Shown here piece by piece: positions 8,608-17,313 of a stretch of DNA of 64,000 nt. A model generated the notes under the pieces. That model ran no database searches, was not told the origin of the DNA, and saw only the letters and a program-made list of their open reading frames with translations. Numbering within the stretch: the first letter of the stretch is position 1; each line of letters opens with the position of its first letter. The DNA is from Rhizobiales bacterium YIM 77505. Lineage in GTDB: Bacteria > Pseudomonadota > Alphaproteobacteria > Rhizobiales > Beijerinckiaceae. The position numbers and the translations under genes are program-made. The stretch covers positions 744,001 to 808,000 of the forward strand of contig JQNH01000001.1 in NCBI GenBank assembly GCA_000745135.1. Direction: 5' to 3'.

Positions 8608-9363
8608 ATGCGGCTTGCGGGCAAGGTGGCTCTCATCAGCGGCGGAGCCAGCGGGATCGGGCTGGCGACCGCGCGGCGCTTGGCCGGGGAAGGGGCGAGC
8701 GTCGTCATCGGCGACATCGATGCCGCGGCCGCGGGGCGGGCGTGCGCCGACATCGGGGGAAGCTCGTTCGAGCCCCTCGACGTGACCTTCGACGAGAGCT
8801 GGCGGAGCGCCGTCGACGCCGTGATCGCCCGGCACGGCCGGCTCGATATCCTGGTCAACTCCGCCGGCGTGGTCTCAGTCGGCTCGATCGAGGAGGTGAG
8901 CCTTGAGGAGTGGCGGCGGGTCCTCGCCGTCAATCTCGACGGCACCTTCCTCGGCTGCCGGCACGGCGTGCGGGCGATGAAGGCCAAGGGCGGCGGGGCG
9001 ATCGTCAATCTGAGCTCGGTGTCCGGGATCATCGGCGGGCATAATCTGGCCGCCTACAATGCCGCCAAGGGCGGCGTCCGGCTCCTGACCAAATCCGTCG
9101 CGCTGCACTGCGCCCGCAAGGGATACGGCATCCGCTGCAATTCGGTGCATCCGGGCTTCGTCGAAACGCCCATGCTCGACGATCTGGTGCGCGGCGCGCG
9201 CCAGCCCGAAGGAGCGCGCGCGAAGCTCGCCGCCGGCGTGCCGCTCGGCCGCCATGCCCGTCCGGAGGAGGTCGCGGCCCTTGTCGCTTACCTGGCCTCG
9301 GACGAAGCCGCTTTCGTCACCGGCGCCGAATTCGTCATCGACGGCGGCGTCACGGCCATGTGA
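8608..9363 (+). CDS. SDR family NAD(P)-dependent oxidoreductase
   Basis: Classical short-chain dehydrogenase of 251 residues, acting on an unidentified alcohol or ketone in the cytoplasm. The cofactor motif is GGASGIGLATARRL (residues about 11-24), the NAG-type motif is NSAGVVSVG, and the catalytic serine and Tyr-x-x-x-Lys are in NLSSVSGIIGGHNLAAYNAAKGG. The acidic residue in IGDIDAAAA after the second strand suggests NAD preference. The C-terminus GAEFVIDGGVTAM is typical of the FabG/cyclohexanol/3-hydroxysteroid group. Three in-frame ATGs occur at 8602, 8605 and 8608; 8608 has the best distance to GAAAGG. It stands alone, upstream of the iorAB gene and divergent from the metal operon. Confidence 0.88.
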   Translation: MRLAGKVALISGGASGIGLATARRLAGEGASVVIGDIDAAAAGRACADIGGSSFEPLDVTFDESWRSAVDAVIARHGRLDILVNSAGVVSVGSIEEVSLEEWRRVLAVNLDGTFLGCRHGVRAMKAKGGGAIVNLSSVSGIIGGHNLAAYNAAKGGVRLLTKSVALHCARKGYGIRCNSVHPGFVETPMLDDLVRGARQPEGARAKLAAGVPLGRHARPEEVAALVAYLASDEAAFVTGAEFVIDGGVTAM

Positions 9364-9459
9364 GGGGGGTGAAAGAGGGCGGCGCGACGCCCATGTTGAG
9401 GACAGGGCGCGGCTTTGCCCGTCATTTCACGCGGCTCTTCCTTGACCGCGCCCGGCAAA

Positions 9460-9480
9460 TATGTCAGTAATGTTGACATA
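9460..9480. promoter_or_regulatory. Perfect inverted repeat TATGTCA-N7-TGACATA upstream of iorAB
   Basis: Two 7-base arms, TATGTCA and TGACATA, separated by seven bases, form an exact dyad centred 77 bases before the iorAB start. The second arm overlaps a TTGACA hexamer. The spacing is typical of a dimeric regulator operator. The regulator is unknown; the LysR protein encoded downstream of iorAB is one candidate. Confidence 0.5.
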
Positions 9481-9546
9481 AATCCAAGGAACAAGACCGG
9501 ACCCAACCGGTCGGCTTGGCGTTGTTGGCTCAGGAGGAAACGGCCA

Positions 9547-12500
9547 ATGGCCGATGCTGGCGTAGCTCTCCGCAACGTCTCCCTCGACGACAAGTACGAC
9601 CTCTCGAAGGATCGGGTTTTCATCACCGGCACCCAGGCGATCATCCGCCTGCTCCTGATGCAACGGGAGCGGGACCGCCTGGCTGGGCTCAACACCGCCG
9701 GTTTCGTGTCGGGCTATCGTGGCTCGCCCATCGGCGGCCTCGACCAGAACCTCTGGCGGGCCAGGAAGTGGCTCGAGGCCTCCAACATCGTCTTCCAACC
9801 AGGGCTCAACGAGGAGCTGGCGGCCACCGCCATCTGGGGCACTCAGCAGGCGGAGCTGCGCGGGGACGGCAAGTATGACGGCGTGTTCGGCGTCTGGTAC
9901 GGCAAGGGCCCGGGCGTCGACCGCACCGGCGACGTCTTCCGCCACGCCAACATGGCCGGTTCGTCGAAATACGGCGGCGTGCTCGCCCTCATGGGCGACG
10001 ACCACACGGCGGAGTCCTCCACCGTCGCCCATCAGTCCGAATTCCACTTCGTCGACGTGATGATCCCGATCCTGAACCCGGCCGGGGTTCAGGAGATCCT
10101 CGATTACGGGCTTTACGGCTTCGCCATGAGCCGCTTCTGCGGCACCTGGGTCGCCTTCAAATGCGTCAAGGACAACATCGAGTCGACTGCCTCGGTCGAC
10201 GGCCGGCTTGATCGGGTGAAGATCGTCATTCCGGACGATTTCAAGATGCCGCCCGGCGGTCTCAACATCCGCACGCCGGACGGCATCCTCGACCAAGAGG
10301 CGCGCCTCCAGGACTACAAGCGCGACGCCATGCTCGCCTTCGTGCGGGCGAACAAGCTCAACCACATCGTCCTCTCCGGCGGGCGCAACCCGAAGATCGG
10401 CATCATCACGGTCGGCAAGAGCTATCTCGATGTCCGGCAGGCCATGGACGAGCTCGGCCTCGACGAGGTCAAGGCGAACGGCATGGGGCTTCGCCTGTAC
10501 AAGGTGGCTTGCCCCTGGCCGCTTTCGCAGCGCGAGCTCCTGGAGTTCGCGCAAGGCCTCGACATGATCATGGTGGTCGAGGAGAAGCGTTCGCTCATCG
10601 AGGTCCAGGTCCGCGAAGAGCTCTACGGCACCGCCAACCAGCCGGTCTGCATCGGCAAGAAGGACGAGGAGGGCAACTGGCTCTTCCCCGTCAAGGGCGC
10701 CCTCGATCCCAACGACATCGCCATTGCCATCGGCGAGCGGCTCCTGCGCTACCACAACAACGACGATCTGCGCGGCCGCGTGGCACGCCTCAAGGAGGCG
10801 CAGCGGGTGCTGGCGATGACGAGCGACATCGCCACCCGCGTGCCGCATTTCTGCTCGGGATGCCCGCACAACACCTCGACCCGGGTGCCCGAGGGCATGC
10901 GGGCCTATGCGGGCATCGGCTGCCATTACATGGTCCAGTGGATGGATCGCCGCACGGACGGCTTCACCCAGATGGGGGGCGAGGGGGCCAACTGGATCGG
11001 CGAGTCGAACTTCTCGAAGCGCAAGCACGTCTTCCAGAATCTCGGCGACGGCACCTACAACCACTCCGGCGTGCTGGCGCTGCGCTGGGCCGTCCACACC
11101 AAGACCAACATCACCTACAAGATCCTCTTCAACGACGCCGTCGCGATGACGGGCGGCCAGCGCCACGAGGGCGGGCTGACCGTCGACATGATCGCGCGGC
11201 AGGTGCGGGCCGAAGGAGTGGAGCGCATTGCGCTCGTCACCGACGAGCCCGGCAAGTACCCCCCGCAGATCGAGTGGCCGCGCGGCATGACCATCCACCA
11301 CCGCGACGACCTCGACGCGGTGCAGCGCGAGCTCGCCGAGGTTCCGGGCGTGTCGGTCCTCATCTACGACCAGACCTGCGCCTCCGAGAAGCGCCGCCGG
11401 CGCAAGCGCGGCGAGTTCCCGGATCCGGACAAGCGCGTCATCATCAACGAGCTCGTCTGCGAGGCCTGCGGCGACTGCTCCGTGCAGTCGAACTGCGTCG
11501 CCGTGCAGCCGGTCGAGACCGAGTTCGGTCGCAAGCGGCAGATCGACCAGTCGAACTGCAACAAGGACTTCTCCTGCGTCAAAGGCTTCTGCCCGTCCTT
11601 CGTGACGGTGCATGGGGCGAAGCCGAAGAAGGCGGCGCCGGCGAAGATCGCGACGGACGGCATGGCCTTTGCGGAGCTGCCCGAACCGCGCATCCCCGCC
11701 ATCGACCGGACCTACAACATCATCGTCACCGGCGTCGGCGGCACCGGCGTCGTCACGATCGGCGCCATCCTCGGCATGGCCGCGCATCTCGAGGGCAAGG
11801 GGCTCGGCATGATCGACATGGCCGGCCTCGCCCAGAAGGGGGGCGCCGTCTACAGCCATGTCCGCCTCGCCAATCGGCAGGACGACATTCACGCCATCCG
11901 CGTGCCGGCAGGAGCGGCGCACCTCATCCTGGGTTGCGATCTCGTGGTCACCGGCACGAAGAAGGTGCTGGCGGCCGTGGCGCAGGGCCGGACGGCGCTC
12001 GTCGTCAACACGGCGGAAGTGATGCCGGGCGACTTCACCCGCAATCCCGACTTCTCGCTGCCCGCCGAGCGGATCAAGCGCGCGATCCTGACGGCGGCGG
12101 GCCGGGAGGGGGTCGCCTTCGTGGACGCGACCGCGCTCGCGGCGGGCCTCCTCGGCAACGCCATCGCCGCCAACATGTTCATCCTCGGCTACGCCTATCA
12201 GCGCGGGCATGTGCCCCTCACCGGCGCCGCCATCCGCAAGGCGATCGAGCTCAACGGCGAAGCCGTGCGGATGAACCTGGAGGCGTTCGAATGGGGCCGC
12301 CGGGCGGCCGCAGAGCCGGAGCGGATCGCCAGCCTCCTCGAGGAGGTCAAGGCGCCGACCCCCGTCCGGCATCTCTCGAAGAGCCTCGACGAGGTCATCG
12401 CCCGCCGGGTGGCGTTCCTCACCGACTACCAGAACGCGGCCTATGCGGAGCGTTACCGCGCCCTCGTCGAACGGGTGCGGGAGGCAGAGGCGCGTACGGT

Positions 12501-13047
12501 CGCGAACTCCACGGCGCTGACGGAAGCGGTGGCCCGCTCCCTCTTCGCCCTCATGGCCTACAAGGACGAATACGAAGTGGCGCGGCTCTACGCCGACGGC
12601 CATTTCGAGAAGCAGCTCGCGGCCACCTTCGAGGGCGAGAACCTGCGCCTCGAATTCCATCTTGCGCCGCCGCTCCTGGCCCGCAAGGACCCGCAGACGG
12701 GTCTGCCGCGCAAGATGAGCTTCGGTCCCTGGATGATGTCGGCGTTCCGCATCCTCGCGCGCCTCAAAGGCCTGCGCGGAACGCCCTTCGACATTTTCGG
12801 CTATACGCACGAGCGCAAGACGGAGCGCCAGCTCATCCGCGACTACGAGGCGCTGATCGAAGAGATTATCGCCCGCCTCGCACCGCAGAACCATGCGCTC
12901 GCCGTGGGTCTCGCCGAAATCCCGAAGAAGATCCGCGGCTTCGGCCATATCAAGGCACGCAACCTCGAGGCGGCGAAGAAGGAGGAGGCCGACCTCCTCG
13001 CCCGCTTCCGCTCCGCCGAGGCGCCGCTGCCGATGGCGGCGGAGTAG
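9547..13047 (+). CDS. Fused indolepyruvate:ferredoxin oxidoreductase (IorA-IorB type)
   Basis: Large 1166-residue 2-oxoacid:acceptor oxidoreductase that should decarboxylate an aryl pyruvate or other 2-oxoacid to its acyl-CoA. The N-terminal pyruvate-flavodoxin-like domain (GYRGSPIGGLDQNLW, about residues 55-70) is followed by a ThDP pyrophosphate domain (CSGCPHNTSTRVPEG, GIGCHYM, MGGEGANWIGE, about 430-520). An iron-sulfur region follows, with cysteines in CEACGDCSVQSNC and CNKDFSCVKGFCPSF (about 635-690). A gamma domain completes the protein (GVGGTGVVTIGAILG, MAGLAQKGGAVYSHVR, about 725-780). ATG 9547 follows a strong AGGAGG site at 9532-9537. The frame is open 44 codons further up, but that stretch covers the promoter dyad. 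Substrate specificity is inferred from the family. Confidence 0.92.
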   Translation: MADAGVALRNVSLDDKYDLSKDRVFITGTQAIIRLLLMQRERDRLAGLNTAGFVSGYRGSPIGGLDQNLWRARKWLEASNIVFQPGLNEELAATAIWGTQQAELRGDGKYDGVFGVWYGKGPGVDRTGDVFRHANMAGSSKYGGVLALMGDDHTAESSTVAHQSEFHFVDVMIPILNPAGVQEILDYGLYGFAMSRFCGTWVAFKCVKDNIESTASVDGRLDRVKIVIPDDFKMPPGGLNIRTPDGILDQEARLQDYKRDAMLAFVRANKLNHIVLSGGRNPKIGIITVGKSYLDVRQAMDELGLDEVKANGMGLRLYKVACPWPLSQRELLEFAQGLDMIMVVEEKRSLIEVQVREELYGTANQPVCIGKKDEEGNWLFPVKGALDPNDIAIAIGERLLRYHNNDDLRGRVARLKEAQRVLAMTSDIATRVPHFCSGCPHNTSTRVPEGMRAYAGIGCHYMVQWMDRRTDGFTQMGGEGANWIGESNFSKRKHVFQNLGDGTYNHSGVLALRWAVHTKTNITYKILFNDAVAMTGGQRHEGGLTVDMIARQVRAEGVERIALVTDEPGKYPPQIEWPRGMTIHHRDDLDAVQRELAEVPGVSVLIYDQTCASEKRRRRKRGEFPDPDKRVIINELVCEACGDCSVQSNCVAVQPVETEFGRKRQIDQSNCNKDFSCVKGFCPSFVTVHGAKPKKAAPAKIATDGMAFAELPEPRIPAIDRTYNIIVTGVGGTGVVTIGAILGMAAHLEGKGLGMIDMAGLAQKGGAVYSHVRLANRQDDIHAIRVPAGAAHLILGCDLVVTGTKKVLAAVAQGRTALVVNTAEVMPGDFTRNPDFSLPAERIKRAILTAAGREGVAFVDATALAAGLLGNAIAANMFILGYAYQRGHVPLTGAAIRKAIELNGEAVRMNLEAFEWGRRAAAEPERIASLLEEVKAPTPVRHLSKSLDEVIARRVAFLTDYQNAAYAERYRALVERVREAEARTVANSTALTEAVARSLFALMAYKDEYEVARLYADGHFEKQLAATFEGENLRLEFHLAPPLLARKDPQTGLPRKMSFGPWMMSAFRILARLKGLRGTPFDIFGYTHERKTERQLIRDYEALIEEIIARLAPQNHALAVGLAEIPKKIRGFGHIKARNLEAAKKEEADLLARFRSAEAPLPMAAE

Positions 13048-13090
13048 GCCGGCCGGCGGTCAGGGCGATCGGCCGAGGCGCGATGCGGCG

Positions 13091-13164
13091 CTGCTTCGCA
13101 GCAAGTTGTCGCGCTTTCGTCCCGGACTGCGTTCCGCCTTCGGCGCTGCACGCATCCGGGAAAG
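13091..13164 (+). repeat. Structured dispersed repeat, copy R3
   Basis: Third copy of the iolE-iolD repeat, here between the convergent iorAB and LysR genes. It shares the GCTGC-TTC-GCAGC hairpin, the GTCCCGGAC core and the ACGCATCCGGGAAAG end with R1. The middle is four bases shorter but still forms a CGCC-TTC-GGCG hairpin. The location between two convergent genes suits a transcription-terminating or mRNA-end structure. Confidence 0.75.
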
Positions 13165-13200
13165 AGGGGGGTGGGAGAAGGGCGGAGCCTAACCAATCCC

Positions 13201-14181
13201 TCACGGTTGGCGTGTCGTCACCGATGCCCGGCCCGCCCTCAGAGCCGCCGTCGACCCGATCCGCGCCGATCTCGTCGGGTGAGGGTGTCGTCCGGACGCC
13301 GTCGCCTCCCGCATGAGCTCGATGAGGCGCTGTCCAACGGGGCCTGGCGGCCGGTCGATGTGCCAGAGGGCGCCGAAGACCCAGCGGGCGTCGGAGCGTA
13401 AGTCCGCGCAGTCGAGCCGCACGACGGCGCCCGAGGCGAGGTCCTCCCCGACCCACTCCTCGGTCGCGAAGCACCAGCCGATCCCAGCCTTCAAGAGCAT
13501 ACGGATCATCCACAGATCGCTGCCGGTCCACACGTCGGTCCCGAACACCCGGCCCATGCGCTCCACGTCCACATTGGGGGCGCCGGCGTAGTAGAGCTGG
13601 CGGTGCCGGCGCAGCTCCGACAGGGAAAAGGCGTCCTGCCGCTGCGCCAAGGGATGGCTGGCCGCTGCCACCGGCACGAGTTCCACCGTCGTCAGCGGGT
13701 GGCGCTCCACATCGGGCGGGACATCCCGCAGCGGGGCGAGGCAGAAGTCCAGGGAGCCGGTCCGAAGGTCGTTCCAGAGCCGGTTGAGGGAGCTCGTGAA
13801 GAGCTGCAGGCGCACATGGGGGTATTCGGCGGAGAAGCCCTCGAGCGCCGCCAGGAGCGGCGTGATCGGGAAGAGCACGTCGACGGCGATGCCGAGCCGG
13901 GATTCCTCGCCGCGCCCGAGCGCCCGGGCGCGGGCCTCGAAGCGGCGCGCGCCGTCGACGATCGCCTGCGCCTCGCGATAGACGGCGCGTCCTTCCGGCG
14001 TGAGCTCGGGGCGCCCGGACCCCCGGGTGAGGAGCGGGAAGCCGCAATGCTCCTCGAGCCGTGAGATCGAGTAGCTCACCGTGGAGACAGCGCGTCCGAG
14101 GCGGCGGGCGGCCGTGGAGAAGCTCGAGGACTCCACCACGGCGATGAAGGCGGTGAGATGGTCGATGAGGTTCGGGCGCAT
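13201..14181 (-). CDS. LysR-family transcriptional regulator
   Basis: A 326-residue LysR regulator. The N-terminal winged helix-turn-helix spans about residues 1-60 (FIAVVESSSFSTAARRLGRA followed by VSTVSYSISRLEEHCGFPLL). The effector-binding domain follows, with the usual AVDVLFPITPLLAALEGF opening near residue 95. It diverges from the acyl-CoA ligase with 127 bases between starts, the classic LysR layout, so it probably controls that gene and the transport operon behind it. Start is taken at ATG 14181 by family alignment; ATG 14217 is an in-frame alternative. Three TTCGA/TCGAA-type half sites lie around 14187-14228 and could be its binding region. The effector is unknown; an aromatic acid or CoA-linked metabolite is plausible. 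Confidence 0.88.
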   Translation of the reverse strand: MRPNLIDHLTAFIAVVESSSFSTAARRLGRAVSTVSYSISRLEEHCGFPLLTRGSGRPELTPEGRAVYREAQAIVDGARRFEARARALGRGEESRLGIAVDVLFPITPLLAALEGFSAEYPHVRLQLFTSSLNRLWNDLRTGSLDFCLAPLRDVPPDVERHPLTTVELVPVAAASHPLAQRQDAFSLSELRRHRQLYYAGAPNVDVERMGRVFGTDVWTGSDLWMIRMLLKAGIGWCFATEEWVGEDLASGAVVRLDCADLRSDARWVFGALWHIDRPPGPVGQRLIELMREATASGRHPHPTRSARIGSTAALRAGRASVTTRQP

Positions 14182-14308
14182 TCGAGGATTTCGAACGGAT
14201 GTTTCGATCCTTTCCATCTTATCGAACGCCCTCGTTCCTGCTAGGGTGAATCGCCACAGGCCGAGGATACGGCTGGAAGAACGACCGATATTTGGGAGGA
14301 AAAGGGTT

Positions 14309-16291
14309 GTGCTGAGCTCGGCAGACCCGAGAGGCGAACACACGTTCCCGCAGCTCATCGCGCGCAACGCGCGCGTGCGCCCGGCACGCACCGCCTTTCG
14401 GCACAAGGATCTTGGCATCTGGCAGTCCTGGACCTGGGCCGAGGTTCATGACGCTGTCCGCGCCTATGCGGTCGGCCTGCACGCCCTTGGGCTGAGGCGC
14501 GGCGGCAAGGTCGCCATCGTCGGCTACAACCGCCCGCGGCTCTATTGGACGATGGCGGCGGCACAGTGGCTCGGCGCTGTGCCGGTGCCGGTCTATGCGG
14601 ATTCCGTCGCCGAGGAGATGGCCTATGTCCTCGCCCATGCCGAGGTGACGCACGCGGTCGCGCAGGACCAGGAGCAGGTCGACAAGCTCCTGTCCGTGTC
14701 CGAGCGCGTGCCGACCCTGAAGCACATCCTCTACGACGAGCCGCGGGGCCTGCGCGACTACGACCACAGCCGCCTGCACCCCATCGACGAGGTGATCGAC
14801 GAGGGCCGCAAGCGCCTGGCGGACGGCCCCGAGGCCGCCGACCTCTTGGCGCGCGAACTTGAGGCCACGCAGCCGGCGGACCTTGCCATCATCCTCTACA
14901 CCTCGGGCACGACTGGTCGGCCCAAGGGGGTGATGCTCACTTACGAGAACGTGCTGAGGGCGGCCGAGATCGGCTGCGCCTTCGACAAGCTGAACGAGAG
15001 CGACGAGATCATCGCCTATCTGCCCATCGCCTGGGTCGGCGACCACATCTTCTCCTACGCCCAGGCGATCGTGGCGGGATTGTGCGTCAACTGCCCCGAG
15101 AGCCCGGATACCGTGGTCGAAGACCGCCGCGAGATCGGCACAACCTACGCCTTCGCGCCGCCGCGCGTGTTCGAGAACATGCTCACCCTCACCATGGTGC
15201 GCATGGAGGACGCCGGCGCGCTGAAGCGGCGGATGTTCAAGTTCTTCATCGACCACGCGAACAAGGTCGGCGAGAAGATCCTCAACCGCGAGCGCGGCGT
15301 GTCCCTGTGGGATCGCCTGCTCTGGAGGCTTGGCGATCTTCTGGTCTATGGCCCGCTCAAGAACCGCTTCGGGCTCACCCGGATCAAGGTCGGCTACACG
15401 GCCGGGGAGGCGATCGGGCCCGAGATCTTCAAGTTCTACCGCTCGATCGGCGTCAACCTGAAGCAGCTCTATGGGCAGACAGAGGCCTCGGTCTACGTGA
15501 CCATGCAGCCCGACGGGGAGATCCGCGCTGACACCGTTGGCCGCCCGGCGCCTCAGGTCGAGATCAGGATCGACGAGAACGGCGAAGTCCTCTACCGCTC
15601 GCCCGGCGTCTTCCTCGGCTACTACAAGGACCCGGAGAAGACCGCGGAGACGAAGACGCCCGACGGCTTCGTGCGGTCCGGGGATGCCGGCTTCTTCGAC
15701 CAGACGGGGCACTTGAGGATCATCGACCGCGCCAAGGATGTGGGGCGCCTGCGGGACGGCTCCCTGTTCCCGCCGAAATATGTCGAGAACAAGCTGAAGT
15801 TCTATCCTAACATCAAGGAGGCGGTGGCCTTCGGCGACGGCCGCGAGTACGTGGCCTGCTTCATCAACATCGATCTCGTCGCCGTCGGCAACTGGGCGGA
15901 GCGCCATGGCGTCACTTACGGCTCCTACCAGGAGCTCGCTGGGCACCCCCTGGTCTACGACATGATCGAGAAGCATGTGGACGAGGTGAACCGTTCGCTT
16001 GCGAGCGAGCCGCGCATGGGCGGCGCTCAGATCAAGCGCTTCCTCATCCTGCACAAGGAGCTCGATGCGGACGACGGCGAGCTCACGCGCACGCAGAAGG
16101 TGCGGCGCGGCTTCATCGCGGAGCGCTACGCGCCCTTGATCAAGGCGCTCTACGACGGTTCGACGGAGGCCGATATCTCGACGGAGGTCACCTTCGAGGA
16201 CGGCCGCAAGGGGGTGATCGCGGCGCGCGTCAAGATCCGCGACATGAAGACCTATCCGGTCGAGGCCCCAGCGCTGGAGATGGCGGCGTGA
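14309..16291 (+). CDS. AMP-dependent long-chain acyl-CoA ligase family protein
   Basis: Adenylate-forming enzyme of 660 residues that activates a carboxylic acid to its CoA thioester. The ATP motif YTSGTTGRPKGVMLTYENV is near residues 200-218, GQTEAS near 390, and the hinge region RSGDAGFFDQTGHLRIIDRAKD near 452-473. Length and layout resemble long-chain acyl-CoA synthetases of the FadD15/AAE15 kind. The GTG at 14309 is chosen because GGAGGA lies eight bases upstream; the frame is open earlier but that overlaps the LysR gene. It heads a plus-strand run with the liv genes, a pairing often seen where a transported carboxylate or aromatic acid is activated on entry. The true substrate is not shown. 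Confidence 0.88.
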   Translation: MLSSADPRGEHTFPQLIARNARVRPARTAFRHKDLGIWQSWTWAEVHDAVRAYAVGLHALGLRRGGKVAIVGYNRPRLYWTMAAAQWLGAVPVPVYADSVAEEMAYVLAHAEVTHAVAQDQEQVDKLLSVSERVPTLKHILYDEPRGLRDYDHSRLHPIDEVIDEGRKRLADGPEAADLLARELEATQPADLAIILYTSGTTGRPKGVMLTYENVLRAAEIGCAFDKLNESDEIIAYLPIAWVGDHIFSYAQAIVAGLCVNCPESPDTVVEDRREIGTTYAFAPPRVFENMLTLTMVRMEDAGALKRRMFKFFIDHANKVGEKILNRERGVSLWDRLLWRLGDLLVYGPLKNRFGLTRIKVGYTAGEAIGPEIFKFYRSIGVNLKQLYGQTEASVYVTMQPDGEIRADTVGRPAPQVEIRIDENGEVLYRSPGVFLGYYKDPEKTAETKTPDGFVRSGDAGFFDQTGHLRIIDRAKDVGRLRDGSLFPPKYVENKLKFYPNIKEAVAFGDGREYVACFINIDLVAVGNWAERHGVTYGSYQELAGHPLVYDMIEKHVDEVNRSLASEPRMGGAQIKRFLILHKELDADDGELTRTQKVRRGFIAERYAPLIKALYDGSTEADISTEVTFEDGRKGVIAARVKIRDMKTYPVEAPALEMAA

Positions 16292-16308
16292 GGATGGACT
16301 CACTCAGT

Positions 16309-16440
16309 CGGCAAGGTCGGAGGCCCGCCGCGGAAGGCGAGGCGCGCCGCTTCAACGACGCGTCTTCTGAACCGCCGGTGCTTCATGCCCGACAGCCCCC
16401 CTCTCCAACTCTCCCCTGCAAGGGGGGAGAGGGCGCGCGG
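16309..16440 (+). repeat. Dispersed 130-bp repeat with CTCTCCCC hairpin, copy 1
   Basis: This stretch between the acyl-CoA ligase and livG aligns with 63012-63146. Both begin GTCGGCAA(G/A)GTCGGAG, share GCCGCTTC in the middle, and end in a CTCTCC(A)(A/G)CTCTCCCC hairpin followed by GGGAGAGGGCGCG. The hairpin arms here are CTCTCCCC (16409-16416) and GGGGAGAG (16424-16431). It contains no convincing gene. Confidence 0.6.
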
Positions 16441-16460
16441 GGAGCGCGAAAGGGGAGCAG

Positions 16461-17261
16461 ATGAGGGCGCCCGACACACCCATCCTCGCCAAGGGCGACG
16501 TGCTGCTCGCCGTCGAGAACGTGTCGCTTTCTTTCGGCGGCGTGAAGGCCCTGACCGACGTCTCCTTCGACATCCGCAAGGGCGAGATCCGCGCCATCAT
16601 CGGCCCGAACGGGGCCGGCAAGACCTCGATGCTCAACTGCATCAACGGCTTCTACCATCCCACGGAGGGGCGGATCACCTTCAAGGGCGCGACGCGGCGG
16701 CGGATGCGCCCCTACGAGGCGGCGCGCGGCGGCATCGCCCGCACCTTCCAGAACGTCGCCCTGTTCAAGGGCATGACGACCCTCGACAACATCATGGCCG
16801 GACGCTCCCTCAAGATGCGCCGCGGCTTCTTCTGGCAGGCCCTGCGCCAGGGGCCGGCCCTGCAGGAGGAGGTGGAGCACCGGCGGGTCGTGGAAGACAT
16901 CATCGACTTCCTCGAGATCCAGGCCATCCGCAAGGTGCCGGTGGGCAAGCTGCCTTACGGCTTGCAGAAGCGCGTCGAACTCGGTCGGGCGCTCGCCATG
17001 GAGCCGGAACTGCTCCTGCTCGACGAACCGATGGCCGGCATGAACCTCGAGGAGAAGGAGGACATGAGCCGCTTCATCCTCGACGTGAACCAGCAGTTCG
17101 GCACCACCATCGCCCTGATCGAGCACGATATGGGGGTGGTGATGGACCTGTCGGACCGGGTGGTGGTGCTCGAATACGGCCGCAAGATCGCCGACGGCAA
17201 ACCGGAGGAGATCAAGCGCGACCAGCGGGTGATCGACGCCTATTTGGGGGTGGCGCATTGA
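16461..17261 (+). CDS. livG: Branched-chain-type ABC transporter ATP-binding protein (LivG)
   Basis: One of two ATPases of a HAAT-family importer encoded here. The 266-residue protein has Walker A GPNGAGKTS near residue 50, Q-loop ARTFQNVALFKGMT, signature-like LPYGLQKRVELGRAL near 168, Walker B LLLLDEP and the switch histidine in ALIEHDMGVVMD. The insertion between Q-loop and signature is typical of LivG. An AAAGGGGAGCAG ribosome site precedes ATG 16461. It is followed by livH, livM, the binding protein and livF, a complete transporter. Neighbouring CoA ligases suggest the cargo is an organic or aromatic acid rather than leucine, which is an inference. Confidence 0.94.
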   Translation: MRAPDTPILAKGDVLLAVENVSLSFGGVKALTDVSFDIRKGEIRAIIGPNGAGKTSMLNCINGFYHPTEGRITFKGATRRRMRPYEAARGGIARTFQNVALFKGMTTLDNIMAGRSLKMRRGFFWQALRQGPALQEEVEHRRVVEDIIDFLEIQAIRKVPVGKLPYGLQKRVELGRALAMEPELLLLDEPMAGMNLEEKEDMSRFILDVNQQFGTTIALIEHDMGVVMDLSDRVVVLEYGRKIADGKPEEIKRDQRVIDAYLGVAH

Positions 17262-17313
17262 TGCGTGCAACGGGCATGCCTCTCCCGAAGGGAGATGAGG
17301 GGAGGGCTCGCTG

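Noticed and set aside
9427-12948. Very long open frame (over 1100 codons) on the minus strand opposite iorAB
   Set aside because: It mirrors the iorAB gene codon for codon, has no domain, is rich in Arg/Asp/Val/His as expected for antisense of GC-rich coding DNA, and lacks a ribosome site.
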